Shown piece after piece: positions 1-9,020 of a stretch of DNA of 64,000 nucleotides. The stretch is from Streptomyces sp. CG4 (GTDB taxonomy: Bacteria; Actinomycetota; Actinomycetes; Streptomycetales; Streptomycetaceae), in contig NZ_CP163525.1 in NCBI RefSeq assembly GCF_041080655.1, positions 9,238,001 to 9,302,000 of the forward strand. Direction: 5' to 3'. Under the pieces are notes generated by a model. It saw only the letters and a program-made list of their open reading frames with translations. It searched no databases and was not told the DNA's origin. The position numbers and the translations under genes are program-made. How positions within the stretch are numbered: position 1 is the stretch's first letter; each line of letters starts with the position of its first letter.

Positions 1-1
1 C

Positions 2-1399
2 CCGCTCGACTACAGCCACCCCGGTGGCAAGACGATCAAGCTGGCCATCTCGCGTGTGAAGACCAGCGTCCCGGGCAAGCGGCACGGCGTGATTCTCTTC
101 AACCCCGGCGGTCCGGGCGGCGAGGGCCTGGACATGCCGGCGATGATGAAGGACGCGATGCCCAAGAAGGTCCTCGAGCAGTACGACCTCATCGGCTTCG
201 ACCCGCGCGGTGTGGGCCGCAGCAGCCCCGTCACCTGCGGTCTCACGGGCACCGAGCAGACCGTGGAACACGCCTACCGGTCGGCCACGTTCCAGCGTGA
301 CGTCACCTGGGCCCGCACCGTAGCCGAGAAGTGCCGTGCCAAGAACGGCGACAAGCTGCCGTACATCACCACCCGCAACACCGCCCGCGACATGGACGTC
401 ATCCGCGCCGTGCTCGGCGAGAAGAAGCTGTCCTACCTGGGCTTCTCCTACGGCACGTACCTGGGCGCCGTCTACGCGCAGCTGTTCCCCCAGCGGATCG
501 ACCGCTGGGTGCTGGACAGCTCGATCGACCCCGCACGGGTCTGGCGCGGCATGATCCAGGTCTGGGCGGAGGGCACCGAGCCGGCGTTCACCCGCTGGAC
601 GAAGTGGACCGCGCAGCACGACCGCACCTACCACCTGGGCGACACCCCGGCCAAGGTGAAGAAGACGTTCTGGAACCTGATCGCCCGGGCCGACCGCTCT
701 CCCATCGACGACGGTGGCCAGAAACTCACCGGCGACGACATCCGCGCCATGCTGCGCGCCGAGTTCTTCCGCCCGAAGTCCGCGGCCGAGTCGGTCATGA
801 ACCTCAAGAAGGCCGCCGACGGCCGTGCCACCTCCGGCCGTTCGCTCGTACCGGCCGATCGGCAGGGAACGCCCCGGTCCGCGGCCTTCGCCGGACAGGC
901 GCCGGCCGACAACGAGTCGGCCGCCTTCTGGACGGTCGTCTGCGGGGACACCGCGGCCTGGCCGCGCGATCCCGAGCAGTACCGCCGTGACGCGATCCGG
1001 GACAAGGCCAAGTACCCCGTCTACGGCGACTTCGGCTCCAACATCACGCCCTGCGCGTTCTGGAACAAGCCGGCCGAACCCGTTACCGCCGTGAACAACA
1101 ACGTGGGTGTGCTCACCGTCCAGAACCAGTGGGACTCCCAGACACCCCTGGTCAGCGGCCTGGGCATGCACCGCGCCCTGAAGGGCTCACGCATGGTGTA
1201 CGTCCAGGGCGGCGAAGGCCACGGCGTCTACTCCGCCGACCAGCGCGCCTGCGCCAACATCGCCGTGAACGCCTACCTGAGCACCGGACAGCTCCCGGCG
1301 AAGGATGTCACCTGCAAGGTGTCCGGTCGGCAGAGCCCCGGCGTGAACCAGGGCATCGTCCCGGCCCCGCAGCACACACCGCAAGCGCCGCGTTTCTGA
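2..1399 (+). CDS. Tap-like alpha/beta-hydrolase (exported tripeptidyl aminopeptidase family), 5' truncated by window edge
   Basis: About 465 codons are visible, already inside the mature protein. The frame is open from base 2 and reads PLDYSHPGG, typical of the family just after the exported N terminus, so the start and signal peptide lie upstream. Seen: the oxyanion segment FNPGGPGGEG, the nucleophile elbow GFSYG (Ser codon near 446), an Asp in NQWDSQTP and a His in GEGHGVY, then the C-terminal TAP domain. Known: Streptomyces Tap/SlpD-type enzymes are secreted serine peptidases that trim N-terminal tripeptides or prolines. Inferred: an extracellular or cell-wall peptidase; the exact substrate is unknown. 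Confidence 0.9.
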   Translation, partial: PLDYSHPGGKTIKLAISRVKTSVPGKRHGVILFNPGGPGGEGLDMPAMMKDAMPKKVLEQYDLIGFDPRGVGRSSPVTCGLTGTEQTVEHAYRSATFQRDVTWARTVAEKCRAKNGDKLPYITTRNTARDMDVIRAVLGEKKLSYLGFSYGTYLGAVYAQLFPQRIDRWVLDSSIDPARVWRGMIQVWAEGTEPAFTRWTKWTAQHDRTYHLGDTPAKVKKTFWNLIARADRSPIDDGGQKLTGDDIRAMLRAEFFRPKSAAESVMNLKKAADGRATSGRSLVPADRQGTPRSAAFAGQAPADNESAAFWTVVCGDTAAWPRDPEQYRRDAIRDKAKYPVYGDFGSNITPCAFWNKPAEPVTAVNNNVGVLTVQNQWDSQTPLVSGLGMHRALKGSRMVYVQGGEGHGVYSADQRACANIAVNAYLSTGQLPAKDVTCKVSGRQSPGVNQGIVPAPQHTPQAPRF

Positions 1400-1403
1400 C
1401 CCG

Positions 1404-1557
1404 GCCTCCCAGGTCTCCGACCTCTCCCATCGGGAGGTGCTGAGCCCCCTGCTCGACGGGCGGGGGGCCAGTGGAGTCGTCGTACAGCAGGGCGTGGTGC
1501 TCGCCTCCTGGCGAGACCCGGCGCGGACGGAGACGGCCTTCAGCGCCACCAAGAGCG
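1404..1557 (+). pseudogene. remnant of a beta-lactamase-fold serine hydrolase
   Basis: Frame 3 encodes a short run ending in ASWRDPARTETAFSATKSV. This matches the segment around the Ser-x-x-Lys catalytic motif (SATK) of class C beta-lactamase-like or 6-aminohexanoate-hydrolase-like proteins. The homology starts abruptly right after the stop of the upstream hydrolase and ends just after the SxxK motif, leaving about 50 codons of a protein normally over 280 residues. A GTG at 1437 could start translation, but the product would lack most of the domain. I read it as a deletion remnant; the identification rests on one motif. Confidence 0.5.
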
Positions 1558-1630
1558 TGCGGGCTGAAGCGGGCCGGGCGGTACTTTCGGCGGGCGCCTT
1601 GGCGGGCCCGCCACGCGACCGACCGTGGCC

Positions 1631-1663
1631 GCGGAACCCCCAGGTGAGACCTGGGGGTTCCGC
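1631..1663. terminator. perfect-stem bidirectional terminator
   Basis: A 14-bp perfect inverted repeat (GCGGAACCCCCAGG / CCTGGGGGTTCCGC) with a 5-nt loop sits between the remnant at 1557 and the converging phosphodiesterase gene that ends at 1690. It lacks a long T tract, as is usual in Streptomyces. Confidence 0.8.
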
Positions 1664-1689
1664 ATGCGTCACCGTCCGTACGGCCAGGC

Positions 1690-2724
1690 TCAGTTGAGCT
1701 GGAACGTCGCCTCGACAGGGTAGTGGTCGCTGGGAGCGTTGGTGTCGATCTGGCCGGTGGTCCAGCCGGACTGGGGGTCGAAGTCCACCTTGACGGCGGA
1801 CATCGCGGCCGGCGTCGGGCGGCCCGGCGCGTTCAGATAGCCGATGTAGTCGAGGTCGTCCCGGTAGTCCTTGGGGAAGGACTCGACGCCGGACATGTAC
1901 TGGCACCAGGCGGAGACCGGGCAGTCCATGGTGCGCAGGCTCTGGTCGGGGTCGGTGGCCGGGGTACCGAGCACACCGTTCACCGCGCTCTGGGCGTTGG
2001 CGTAGTCGCCGCGCGACTGGCCGCCGTAGTACTCCACGTTCATGTCTCCGCCGATCAGCACCGGCGCACTCGACCCGGCGATGCCGTCGGCCCAGGAGCG
2101 GATCTCCTTGAGCTGGGCGAGCCGGGTGGACTGGGTCGTGTCGGTGGAGGTGCCGGACTCGTCGGCCTGCAGATGGGTGCCGACCACCCAGCTCTTCGCC
2201 CCGTCCTTGTCGATCTGCACCAGCGCGGCGCCCTTGTTGGCGTGGTAGTCCCAGGTGCCGTAGGTCGAGTTGCTGAAGACGTGGGCGTACTGCGCGGTGA
2301 TCGGGTACTTGGACAGGATCATCGTGCCGCCGTTGATGACGAACAGCGAGTTGGAGCAGTCACCGCTGATGCCCGTCCAGCCGCCACCGGAGCAGGTCTG
2401 GCCGACGACCGGGGTGTGGTACGGGTAGAGGTCGGCGAGCTTGCTGATGATGTCGGGGGTCGAGGTGTTGTTGAAGTTCTCGTCCAGCACCACCACGTCC
2501 GCACTGTGCTTGCGGATGATCGACTCGATGACCGGGGTGCGCTGGGCGGCCTTCTCGTGCTGGGTACTGTCGACGATCGCGGTGCCGAGATCGACGTTCC
2601 ATGCGAACACCGAGAGGTCGGTGCTGGTCCCCGCGCTCGCGGTGGGGGCCGCGAAGCCGCTGAGGCCGAGCAGCGCGGCTGCCGCTGTGGACGTGAGGGC
2701 GGTAGCTGTACGACGCGAGACCAT
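1690..2724 (-). CDS. secreted sphingomyelinase C-like phosphodiesterase (endonuclease/exonuclease/phosphatase fold)
   Basis: 344 residues. The ATG at 2724 is preceded by AGGAG and opens a typical signal peptide (MVSRRTATALTSTAAAALLG...ASA), so longer upstream extensions are rejected. Seen: WNVDLG near the mature N terminus, DENFNN, GTHLQAD, GGDMNVE and the C-terminal SDHYPV. These are the metal- and phosphate-binding motifs of DNase I-fold neutral sphingomyelinases. Known: such enzymes hydrolyse sphingomyelin or related phosphodiesters outside the cell, with a divalent metal. Inferred: an exported phospholipase C-type enzyme; a nuclease of the same fold cannot be excluded. It converges on the terminator at 1631. 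Confidence 0.85.
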   Translation of the reverse strand: MVSRRTATALTSTAAAALLGLSGFAAPTASAGTSTDLSVFAWNVDLGTAIVDSTQHEKAAQRTPVIESIIRKHSADVVVLDENFNNTSTPDIISKLADLYPYHTPVVGQTCSGGGWTGISGDCSNSLFVINGGTMILSKYPITAQYAHVFSNSTYGTWDYHANKGAALVQIDKDGAKSWVVGTHLQADESGTSTDTTQSTRLAQLKEIRSWADGIAGSSAPVLIGGDMNVEYYGGQSRGDYANAQSAVNGVLGTPATDPDQSLRTMDCPVSAWCQYMSGVESFPKDYRDDLDYIGYLNAPGRPTPAAMSAVKVDFDPQSGWTTGQIDTNAPSDHYPVEATFQLN

Positions 2725-2978
2725 GCGCTCTCCTGGTGGCAGTGGGGTAGTCCCGACCCCTGAACGGTCGGGTCGCGTACATGACAGCGTGACTCTAGGT
2801 GTTTGCCGGTACGGCTGAGGGAACTTCGATCGATCTGTCCGTGGAGAAAAGGTGTATGGACAAGTTCGCCTCGTCGCCGAAGGATCCCACCGGCCAGCAC
2901 TACCGGCCGTCCCCACCGTGCGCACATCGCACCGGAACCGCGTGATGAGACGGGCAAGGTGCCTGCGAGGATGCGCCC

Positions 2979-3674
2979 ATGACAGCCGAGACGGCGTATC
3001 ACGGTGACATGGGCAGGCAGTTCGCGCTGCAGGCCACGGACAGCGTCTACAACGCCCACACCGACCGGCCGGCCATGCTCAGGCTCGCCGGTGACGTGAG
3101 CGGCCTACACGTTCTGGACGTCGGCTGCGGAGCCGGCCACTACGCCGCCGAACTGCTGCGGCTCGGTGCCGTGCGGGTCGTCGGCGTAGAGGGAAGCGAA
3201 ACCCTGCTGCAGGCCGCGCGGGAGCGGCTCGGAGACCGAGTCGTGCTGCGTCGGCACGATCTGGAGGAGCCGCTGGACTTCCTGGAGGACCAGTCGTTCG
3301 ACCTCGCCGTGATGGCCCTCGTCTACCACCACATCGACGCGCGCGGTCAGCTGCTGGCGGAGATCCGGCGGGTGCTGCGGCCGGGCGGCAAGCTCCTCGT
3401 CTCCACCACCCACCCCACCGGAGACTGGGCCTACTTCGGCGGGTCCTACTTCGCCGAGGAACGCGTCCGGCTGCCCTTCGGTGACGGGTTCGCGCTCAGC
3501 TATGTACGGATGACGCTGGAGACGTTCCTCGGCGAACTGCTCGGCGCGGGATTCGCGCTGGAGGAGCTGACGGAACCACGCGCCGAGCCGGAGTCCCGCC
3601 CGCTCGATCCCCGCCGCTACGACAAGACCCAGCGGCAGCCGCACTTCCTGGCCGTCAGGCTCCGCCGCCTCTGA
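2979..3674 (+). CDS. class I SAM-dependent methyltransferase
   Basis: 231 residues, start ATG at 2979. The SAM-binding motif I VLDVGCGAGHYAAEL is near residue 45, followed by an acidic residue in VVGVEGSE, a motif IV-like segment (DLAVMALVYHHI) and LRPGGKLLVST. Overall size and the C-terminal region (EPESRPLDPRRYDKTQRQPHFLAVRL) resemble the UbiE/bifunctional-type small-molecule methyltransferases common in actinomycetes. No cluster partner indicates the acceptor. The CapA-like gene follows 36 bp downstream on the same strand, so the two may be co-transcribed. Confidence 0.85.
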   Translation: MTAETAYHGDMGRQFALQATDSVYNAHTDRPAMLRLAGDVSGLHVLDVGCGAGHYAAELLRLGAVRVVGVEGSETLLQAARERLGDRVVLRRHDLEEPLDFLEDQSFDLAVMALVYHHIDARGQLLAEIRRVLRPGGKLLVSTTHPTGDWAYFGGSYFAEERVRLPFGDGFALSYVRMTLETFLGELLGAGFALEELTEPRAEPESRPLDPRRYDKTQRQPHFLAVRLRRL

Positions 3675-3710
3675 CACAGCCGTTCCGGCAAGCGAGCTTA
3701 GGGTGGAGGT

Positions 3711-4829
3711 ATGGGCGGCGGTGTGGTGAGGCTGTTCCTGTGCGGTGATGTCATGCTCGGGCGCGGCGTCGACCAGATCCTCCCGCACCCCGGAAATCCG
3801 GAGCTGCGCGAGGGGTACGTCACGGACGCCCGCTCGTACGTGGAACTGGCCGAGGCGGTCAGCGGCCCGATTCCCGCTCCGGTCGACCCCGGCTGGCCGT
3901 GGGGCGAGGCGCTGCGGCTGCTGGAGCGCGCCGCCCCGGACGCCCGGATCGTGAATCTGGAAACCTCGGTCACTCGCAGTGACGTGTTCGCGCCCGGCAA
4001 GGGGGTCCACTACCGGATGCACCCGGCCAACCTGCCCGCCCTGACGGCGGCCCGCCCCGATGTGTGCGTCCTGGCCAACAATCATGTGCTGGACTTCGGC
4101 CTGCCGGGCCTGGAGGAAACGCTCGACTCGCTCGCGGATGCGGGACTGCGGACCGCGGGCGCGGGACGGAACGCCGACGAGGCCCACGCGCCCGTGGACA
4201 TCCCGGTCGGCCCCGGCCGTCGCATCCTGGTCTTCGCCCTCGGAGCGCTGTCCAGCGGCATCCCGCCCGACTGGGCCGCGAGCCCCGACCGGCCCGGCGT
4301 CGCCTACGTCCATGAGCTGTCGTCGGCGGCCGCCGAGGCCCTCCTCCAGCGAGTACGGCGGGTGAAGCGACCGGGGGACATCGTCGTCGTGTCGGTGCAC
4401 TGGGGCTCCAACTGGGGCTATCTCGTCCCCCGCGACCAGAAGCACTTCGCACGCGCCCTGATCGACGGCGGCGTCGACATCGTCCACGGACACTCCTCGC
4501 ACCATCCCCGCCCCGTCGAGCTGTACCGCGGGCGGCTGATCCTCTACGGCTGCGGCGACTTCATCGACGACTACGAGGGCATCTCGGGCTACGAGGAGTA
4601 CCGCGACGACCTCCGGCTCGGCTACCTCGTCTCGGTGGCGCCCGACTCCGGGTGCCCGACCGGCATGCGGATGTTCCCCCTGCAGGCGCGCCGGATGCGG
4701 CTGGAGAGCGCGGCGGACCAGGACCGCGCATGGCTGCGCGCGACCCTCGGCCGGATCAGCAAGGGCGTACGCATCGAGGAGGCGGCCGACGGCATGCTCG
4801 GCCTCGTACCCCCGGCCGCCGTTCCCTGA
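3711..4829 (+). CDS. CapA family protein (poly-gamma-glutamate synthesis-type metallophosphatase fold)
   Basis: 372 residues. Seen in order: FLCGDVMLGRGVDQI at the N terminus, VNLETSVTRS, LANNHVLDFG, VVSVHWGSNWG and GHSSHHPRP...GCGDFIDDYEG. These are the conserved blocks of PF09587 (PGA_cap). Known: CapA-like proteins have a metallophosphoesterase-like fold. Family members act in poly-gamma-glutamate export in Bacillus, but most actinomycete members are uncharacterised and lack capBC, as here. There is no signal peptide, which argues for a cytoplasmic role. Start: ATG at 3711 with GGAGGT immediately upstream; a TAGGGT hexamer ends 6 nt before it, so it may also be transcribed leaderless. Confidence 0.85.
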   Translation: MGGGVVRLFLCGDVMLGRGVDQILPHPGNPELREGYVTDARSYVELAEAVSGPIPAPVDPGWPWGEALRLLERAAPDARIVNLETSVTRSDVFAPGKGVHYRMHPANLPALTAARPDVCVLANNHVLDFGLPGLEETLDSLADAGLRTAGAGRNADEAHAPVDIPVGPGRRILVFALGALSSGIPPDWAASPDRPGVAYVHELSSAAAEALLQRVRRVKRPGDIVVVSVHWGSNWGYLVPRDQKHFARALIDGGVDIVHGHSSHHPRPVELYRGRLILYGCGDFIDDYEGISGYEEYRDDLRLGYLVSVAPDSGCPTGMRMFPLQARRMRLESAADQDRAWLRATLGRISKGVRIEEAADGMLGLVPPAAVP

Positions 4830-4881
4830 CCGGAGACCCCGTCGGCGTCCGGCGTCCGAGCACTCACTTCTCGGCTGCTGC

Positions 4882-5568
4882 TCAGCCTCTCGGCTGCCCC
4901 TCGTCACCCGACGCCGCGCCCAGACACTCCGTGCACCACTCCCGCACCGCGTCGGCGACCTGCTCCAGTGCGCCGGGTTCCTCGAAGAGGTGGGTGGCTC
5001 CCGGGATCACCCGCAGGGTGTTCGGGGCCTGGAGCTGCCGCGCGGCCTCCTCGTTGAGCCGCAGCACCTGGGCGTCGTTGCCGCCGACGACCAGCAGCAC
5101 GGGTGCGCGTACGCCGGGCAGCGCGTCCCCCGCCAGATCGGGCCGTCCGCCCCGGGACACGACGGTCAGGACATGGTCGGGGTGCTCGGCGGCGGCCCGG
5201 AGGGCAGCGGCGGCGCCGGTACTGGCACCGAAGAGGATGATCGGCAGCCCACGAGTGCCGGGCCGCGCGCCCAGCCACTCCATGGCCGCCACCAGACGAC
5301 GCCCCAGCAACGCGACATCGAAGCGGTGCTCGGCGGTGACGACGTCCCGGCGTTCCTCCTCCGCGGTGAGCAGGTCGATCAGCAAGGTGCCCAGCGCGGC
5401 CTCCCGCAGGGCCGCGGCGACCGCCTGGTTGCGCGGACTGTGCCGGGAGCTGCCGCTGCCGTGCGCGAACAGCACCACGGCGCGCGCGGACTCCGGCACC
5501 ACGAGATCACCTGGGAGTGCGGCGCCGTCGGCCGGCACCACAACCGTCTCGGACTTCATGGCCATCAA
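4882..5568 (-). CDS. dienelactone-hydrolase-like alpha/beta hydrolase
   Basis: 228 residues. Seen: FAHGSGSSRHSPRNQAVA (oxyanion region), a GASTG elbow with the nucleophile Ser, VVGGNDAQV carrying the Asp, and GATHLFEEPG carrying the His, so the triad is complete. Known: in Streptomyces this subfamily is often encoded next to or fused with a phosphoribosyltransferase; no such partner is present here. It converges on the CapA-like gene (stop codons 52 bp apart). Substrate unknown. Confidence 0.8.
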   Translation of the reverse strand: MMAMKSETVVVPADGAALPGDLVVPESARAVVLFAHGSGSSRHSPRNQAVAAALREAALGTLLIDLLTAEEERRDVVTAEHRFDVALLGRRLVAAMEWLGARPGTRGLPIILFGASTGAAAALRAAAEHPDHVLTVVSRGGRPDLAGDALPGVRAPVLLVVGGNDAQVLRLNEEAARQLQAPNTLRVIPGATHLFEEPGALEQVADAVREWCTECLGAASGDEGQPRG

Positions 5569-5795
5569 CTTTCCCGAAAGACTCCGAAGACCTCGGTTGT
5601 CTCCTCGTACTCACTGCGTACCCCACACCTGGCCCGTGTGCTCGCCGAGCCCACGATTGAATGCCCAACAAGACATGCGCGACGCGCCGCGCGCACGATG
5701 GCTACAGGCCGTGCGAGGGGCACTGGATGTGTGTGCACGGCACCGGCATTCCCGAGGGAACCGGATTCTCCATGCTCAAGATGGAGGGACGAGCG

Positions 5796-6218
5796 ATGAC
5801 GACTGCGAAGGACATCATGCACGAGGGTGCCCAGTGGATACCCCGGCACGAGACGCTGGACCGTGCGGCACAGATGATGCGGGACCACGAGCTGGGCGCA
5901 CTCCCGGTCAGCGACCCCGACAACAAGGACCGGATGTGCGGCATCATCACCGACCGCGACATCGTCGTGAAGTGTGTCGCCTATGGCCACGACCCCGCGC
6001 AGATGACATGTGGTGACCTGTGCGAGGGCACCCCGCGCTGGATCGACGCCGCCGCCGACATCTCCGACGCCCTGCAGGAGATGGGGAGCCACCAGATCAA
6101 GCGGCTCCCGGTGGTCGAGAACAAGCGAATGATCGGGATGATCAGCGAGACGGACATCGCCCGGCACCTCACCGACGACCAGCTCGCGGAGTTCGTACAT
6201 CGCGTCTACGCAACGTGA
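5796..6218 (+). CDS. tandem CBS-domain protein
   Basis: 140 residues. The ATG at 5796 is preceded by GGAGGGA; upstream in-frame sequence is not CBS-like, so this start is preferred to earlier ones. Two CBS modules fill the protein: TTAKDIMHEGAQWIP...GIITDRDIVVKCV (residues 2-55) and the second (about 66-125) ending GMISETDIARHL. Known: such small CBS pairs bind adenine nucleotides and appear in Streptomyces stress or dormancy regulons. Inferred: a cytoplasmic energy-state sensor; its partner is unknown. Confidence 0.9.
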   Translation: MTTAKDIMHEGAQWIPRHETLDRAAQMMRDHELGALPVSDPDNKDRMCGIITDRDIVVKCVAYGHDPAQMTCGDLCEGTPRWIDAAADISDALQEMGSHQIKRLPVVENKRMIGMISETDIARHLTDDQLAEFVHRVYAT

Positions 6219-6322
6219 ACCCGCGCGAGACGACCCATCGGCAGGGCGCTGCCGACCATCGGCGCGGCGGTGCCGTCCGGAAGGCCGCCGATTCAGCCGA
6301 TTCAGGAGCCGTCCGCTGACCT

Positions 6323-6840
6323 TCAGGAGCCGTCCGCTGACCCGGTCGCCGTCTTCGAGTAGGCGTCGTGCCAGGCGGCCTTCGCTCCGGAGTCACCGAT
6401 CCGGTAGACGTCCACGACCGCTCCCACCGCGACGGCCAGGGAGAACACGCCGACGACGATCCGTACGGGCAGGGCGGACCAGCGCATGCCGCTGCCGCCC
6501 TGTCCGGACTCCGCCGGTGCGCGCCGCCCCGCCCACCACACGACGCCCGCCAGTACGAACAGGCCCAGTGCCCACGGCAGCAGGCCGTCGCCCAGCTCGG
6601 TGTGCCGGCGTACCAGGGCGTCGTCCGCCACGTGCCGTTCCAGCCATTCACCCGCGTGCGTGGTCAGGGGCACACTGGTCAGGGCGATGAACGCCACCAG
6701 GGGCAGCAGCACGCCCAGCCGCTGGGCGGCGCGTGGCCACAGCGCGGCCGCCACCAGGGCCAGCGCGGTGAGCGGTATCAGCACGACGACCACATGGACC
6801 AGCAGGACATGGGCGGGCAGAGACCGTTGACGAGAGTCAT
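6323..6840 (-). pseudogene. small integral membrane protein (DUF2231-like) with a dinucleotide frameshift near its start
   Basis: The natural start appears to be the ATG at 6840, preceded by AGGAG, giving MTLVNGL. The rest of the protein (PAHVLLVHVVVVLIPLTAL..., four predicted membrane helices, about 155 residues) lies in another frame. The two are joined exactly if one AG of the AGAG at 6819-6822 (+ strand) is removed. As sequenced, translation from 6840 stops early, and only an internal GTG at 6793 gives the membrane protein without its conserved N terminus. Alternatives: sequencing error, phase variation at the dinucleotide, or a true pseudogene. Confidence 0.65.
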
Positions 6841-6890
6841 CCAGGCGCTCCTGAGGGGGACGGGGCGCGTCAGCCTGGCACAGCCACCTC

Positions 6891-7396
6891 TCAATTCCCT
6901 CTCAGCCGGCCGAGGTGCGCGCTGACGCCCCGCTCGATGCCCGGGTCGCCGGAGGATCGGTTGCGGTGCGGATCGCCGGTGGGCAGCCAGGCGTCCGGGC
7001 CGTGGACGCCAAGGTGTCCGGCCGGGTCGTCGCACAGGGCGACGACGACGCCGAGGACCGGGGGACGCGCCTCGTCGGCACGCCGGACCACGGACCAGGT
7101 CCAGTAGATCTCCGGCGCCACGATCGGCCGGCGGACCAGATCGGGCGGGAGAGAACTGGTCTGGCCCTTGGGGGAGTTGATGACCGGGCGATCGCTGCGA
7201 CGCACGTGGTCGAAGAACGCGGGCCCGGTGATGCCACCGTCGGAGACATGGACCGCGCGGGCCCCGTGTCCCGGGCCGGCTGTCCGGCGTAGGCGTTCCA
7301 GGACGAACACGAGGTGGTGTCGCCGTCGATCAGGACGGCGGTGTCACGGGCGGGCACATCGCCGGTGTCGTCGTAGCGGAGTCGGCGCAGCTCCAC
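6891..7396 (-). pseudogene. C-terminal remnant of a regulator, probably LysR family, frameshifted
   Basis: Two overlapping frames carry pieces that read as one protein. ELRRLRYDDTGDVPARDTAV comes first (from about 7396). After a shift near 7320, FVLERLRR...SPKGQTSSLPPDLV...YWTWSVVRRADE...DAWLPTGDPH runs to 6891. The length (about 160 residues) and the WTW...VLGVVVALCDD...AWLP pattern resemble the effector-binding half of actinomycete LysR proteins. No N-terminal HTH is encoded upstream. It is certainly broken; the family call is tentative. Confidence 0.4.
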
Positions 7397-7605
7397 GGCT
7401 TCACTACGGCCTGTAGGAGGATCTGCCCATCAGCAGCGAGCGGGGGTCCGCTACCGGCACCCTCGCACGGCGGTGGCGTCGGTTCCGGCATCGTGAACGT
7501 TGCGCGTTCCCTGGGCACTTGACGATCCGTTGGTCCGTACCTATGGTCATCGGTCAGCGTGCTGTTCAAGGAGCCGCTTATCGTTCACATATGAGGGCGT
7601 GACCT

Positions 7606-8841
7606 ATGCAGGACATGCAGGATGCGCAGGACAGACCCACACCACGTCACCGCAAGTCCCCACGATCCGCTCTCGCGCTCGCCGCCGCTGCCGCCATGCT
7701 GACAACCGGAGTCCTCACCTGGCCCGGCACTCAGCGGGCGCAGGCCGCTCCCACCGTGTTCGTCCACCCGGGCGTCACCGTCTCGCGTGCTCAACTCGAC
7801 TTCGCGCGTGCCGAGGTGCTCGCCGGTGCCCAGCCCTGGAAGGGCGCGTACGACCAGATGATGGCGAGCCCGTACGCAAGCCTCAGCCGCACCCCCAAGC
7901 CCCGCGCAGTCGTCGAGTGCGGTCCCTATTCCGACCCCAACTACGGCTGCACGGACGAGCGCGAGGACGCCATCGCGGCCTACACCGACGCGCTCGCCTG
8001 GTACATCACCCGGGACGACCGGTACGCGAAAAAGGCCATCGAGCTGATGGACGCCTGGTCCGCCATGCTCACGAACCACACCAACAGCAACGCGCCCCTG
8101 CAGACCGCCTGGGCCGGAGCCTCCTGGGCCAAGGCCGCCGAACTCATCAAGTACACGTACACCGGCACCTGGTCGAACGCCGGCCGCTTCGCCACCCTGC
8201 TCCGGAATGTCTACCTGGCCAAGGTCGTCAACGGCTCGAACTCCAACGGGAACTGGGAACTGACGATGATGGAGGCAGCCGTCGGCATCTCCGTCTTCCT
8301 TGAGGACAAGGCCTCCTACGACTCGGCCATGGCACGCTTCCGCACCCGCACCGCCGCCTATGTGTACCTCTCCTCCGACGGCGATGTGCCGAAGACCGTG
8401 CCGAGCCAGAACCTGAACACCCGGGACAAGATCATCGCGTACTGGCAGGGCCAGTCCACCTTTGTGACCGGACTGACCCAGGAGACCTGCCGCGACTTCG
8501 TACACACCGGATACGGCATCTCCGCCGTGTCGCATGTGGCAGAGACCAGCCGGATCCAGGGGCAGGATCTCTACGGCAGCGACGTCGGCGAGCGGCTGCG
8601 GCAGGCGCTCGGCTTCCAGTCCAAGTACGAGCTGGGCGCGGCGGTCCCGAGCTGGCTGTGCGGCGGATCCGTCAAGCGAGGACTCGGCCCGATCACCGAG
8701 GTCGGCTACAACGCCCTGCACAACCGCCTGGGCATCGCCATGGCCAACACCCGGACCCTGACCGAGCGGAACCGCCCGGCCGGCACCAACAACCTCTTCG
8801 TGGCGTGGGAGACCCTCACCGACGGCGACAACCCCAACTGA
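7606..8841 (+). CDS. secreted alginate lyase family protein (PL5-like)
   Basis: 411 residues with a long twin-basic signal region (residues 1-48: RHRKSPRSALALAAAAAML...QAAP). The mature part has the alginate lyase-type alpha-helical barrel signature: AAYTDALAWYITRD, NTHTNSN-like NHTNSNAPLQTAWAG (residues about 145-165), NSNGNWELTMMEAAVGI, and a late NALHNRLGIAM. Known: PL5 enzymes cleave polymannuronate by beta-elimination, with Asn/His/Tyr in the active site. Inferred: an exported polysaccharide lyase feeding on uronic-acid polymers. No transporter for the products is adjacent. Confidence 0.85.
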   Translation: MQDMQDAQDRPTPRHRKSPRSALALAAAAAMLTTGVLTWPGTQRAQAAPTVFVHPGVTVSRAQLDFARAEVLAGAQPWKGAYDQMMASPYASLSRTPKPRAVVECGPYSDPNYGCTDEREDAIAAYTDALAWYITRDDRYAKKAIELMDAWSAMLTNHTNSNAPLQTAWAGASWAKAAELIKYTYTGTWSNAGRFATLLRNVYLAKVVNGSNSNGNWELTMMEAAVGISVFLEDKASYDSAMARFRTRTAAYVYLSSDGDVPKTVPSQNLNTRDKIIAYWQGQSTFVTGLTQETCRDFVHTGYGISAVSHVAETSRIQGQDLYGSDVGERLRQALGFQSKYELGAAVPSWLCGGSVKRGLGPITEVGYNALHNRLGIAMANTRTLTERNRPAGTNNLFVAWETLTDGDNPN

Positions 8842-9020
8842 CGCTCGTAGGTGGACAACGGCAGGGTGGGCTGCTCCTGGACGACGGTCTGCCCAACCCT
8901 CGGATCGGAGAACATGGGCGAGACGTCTTCCTCCGCCCACCCGCACCCACGACGCCGGGTATCGGAACGGCCAGCACCGACGGCGACGTGCAGCCTTGGA
9001 CGGCTCCCTGCGCGCGTCGC

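Noticed and set aside
1723..2763. Long plus-strand open frame of 346 codons
   Set aside because: It is antisense to the sphingomyelinase-like gene, Val/Gly/Arg rich and without homology; a G+C-bias shadow.
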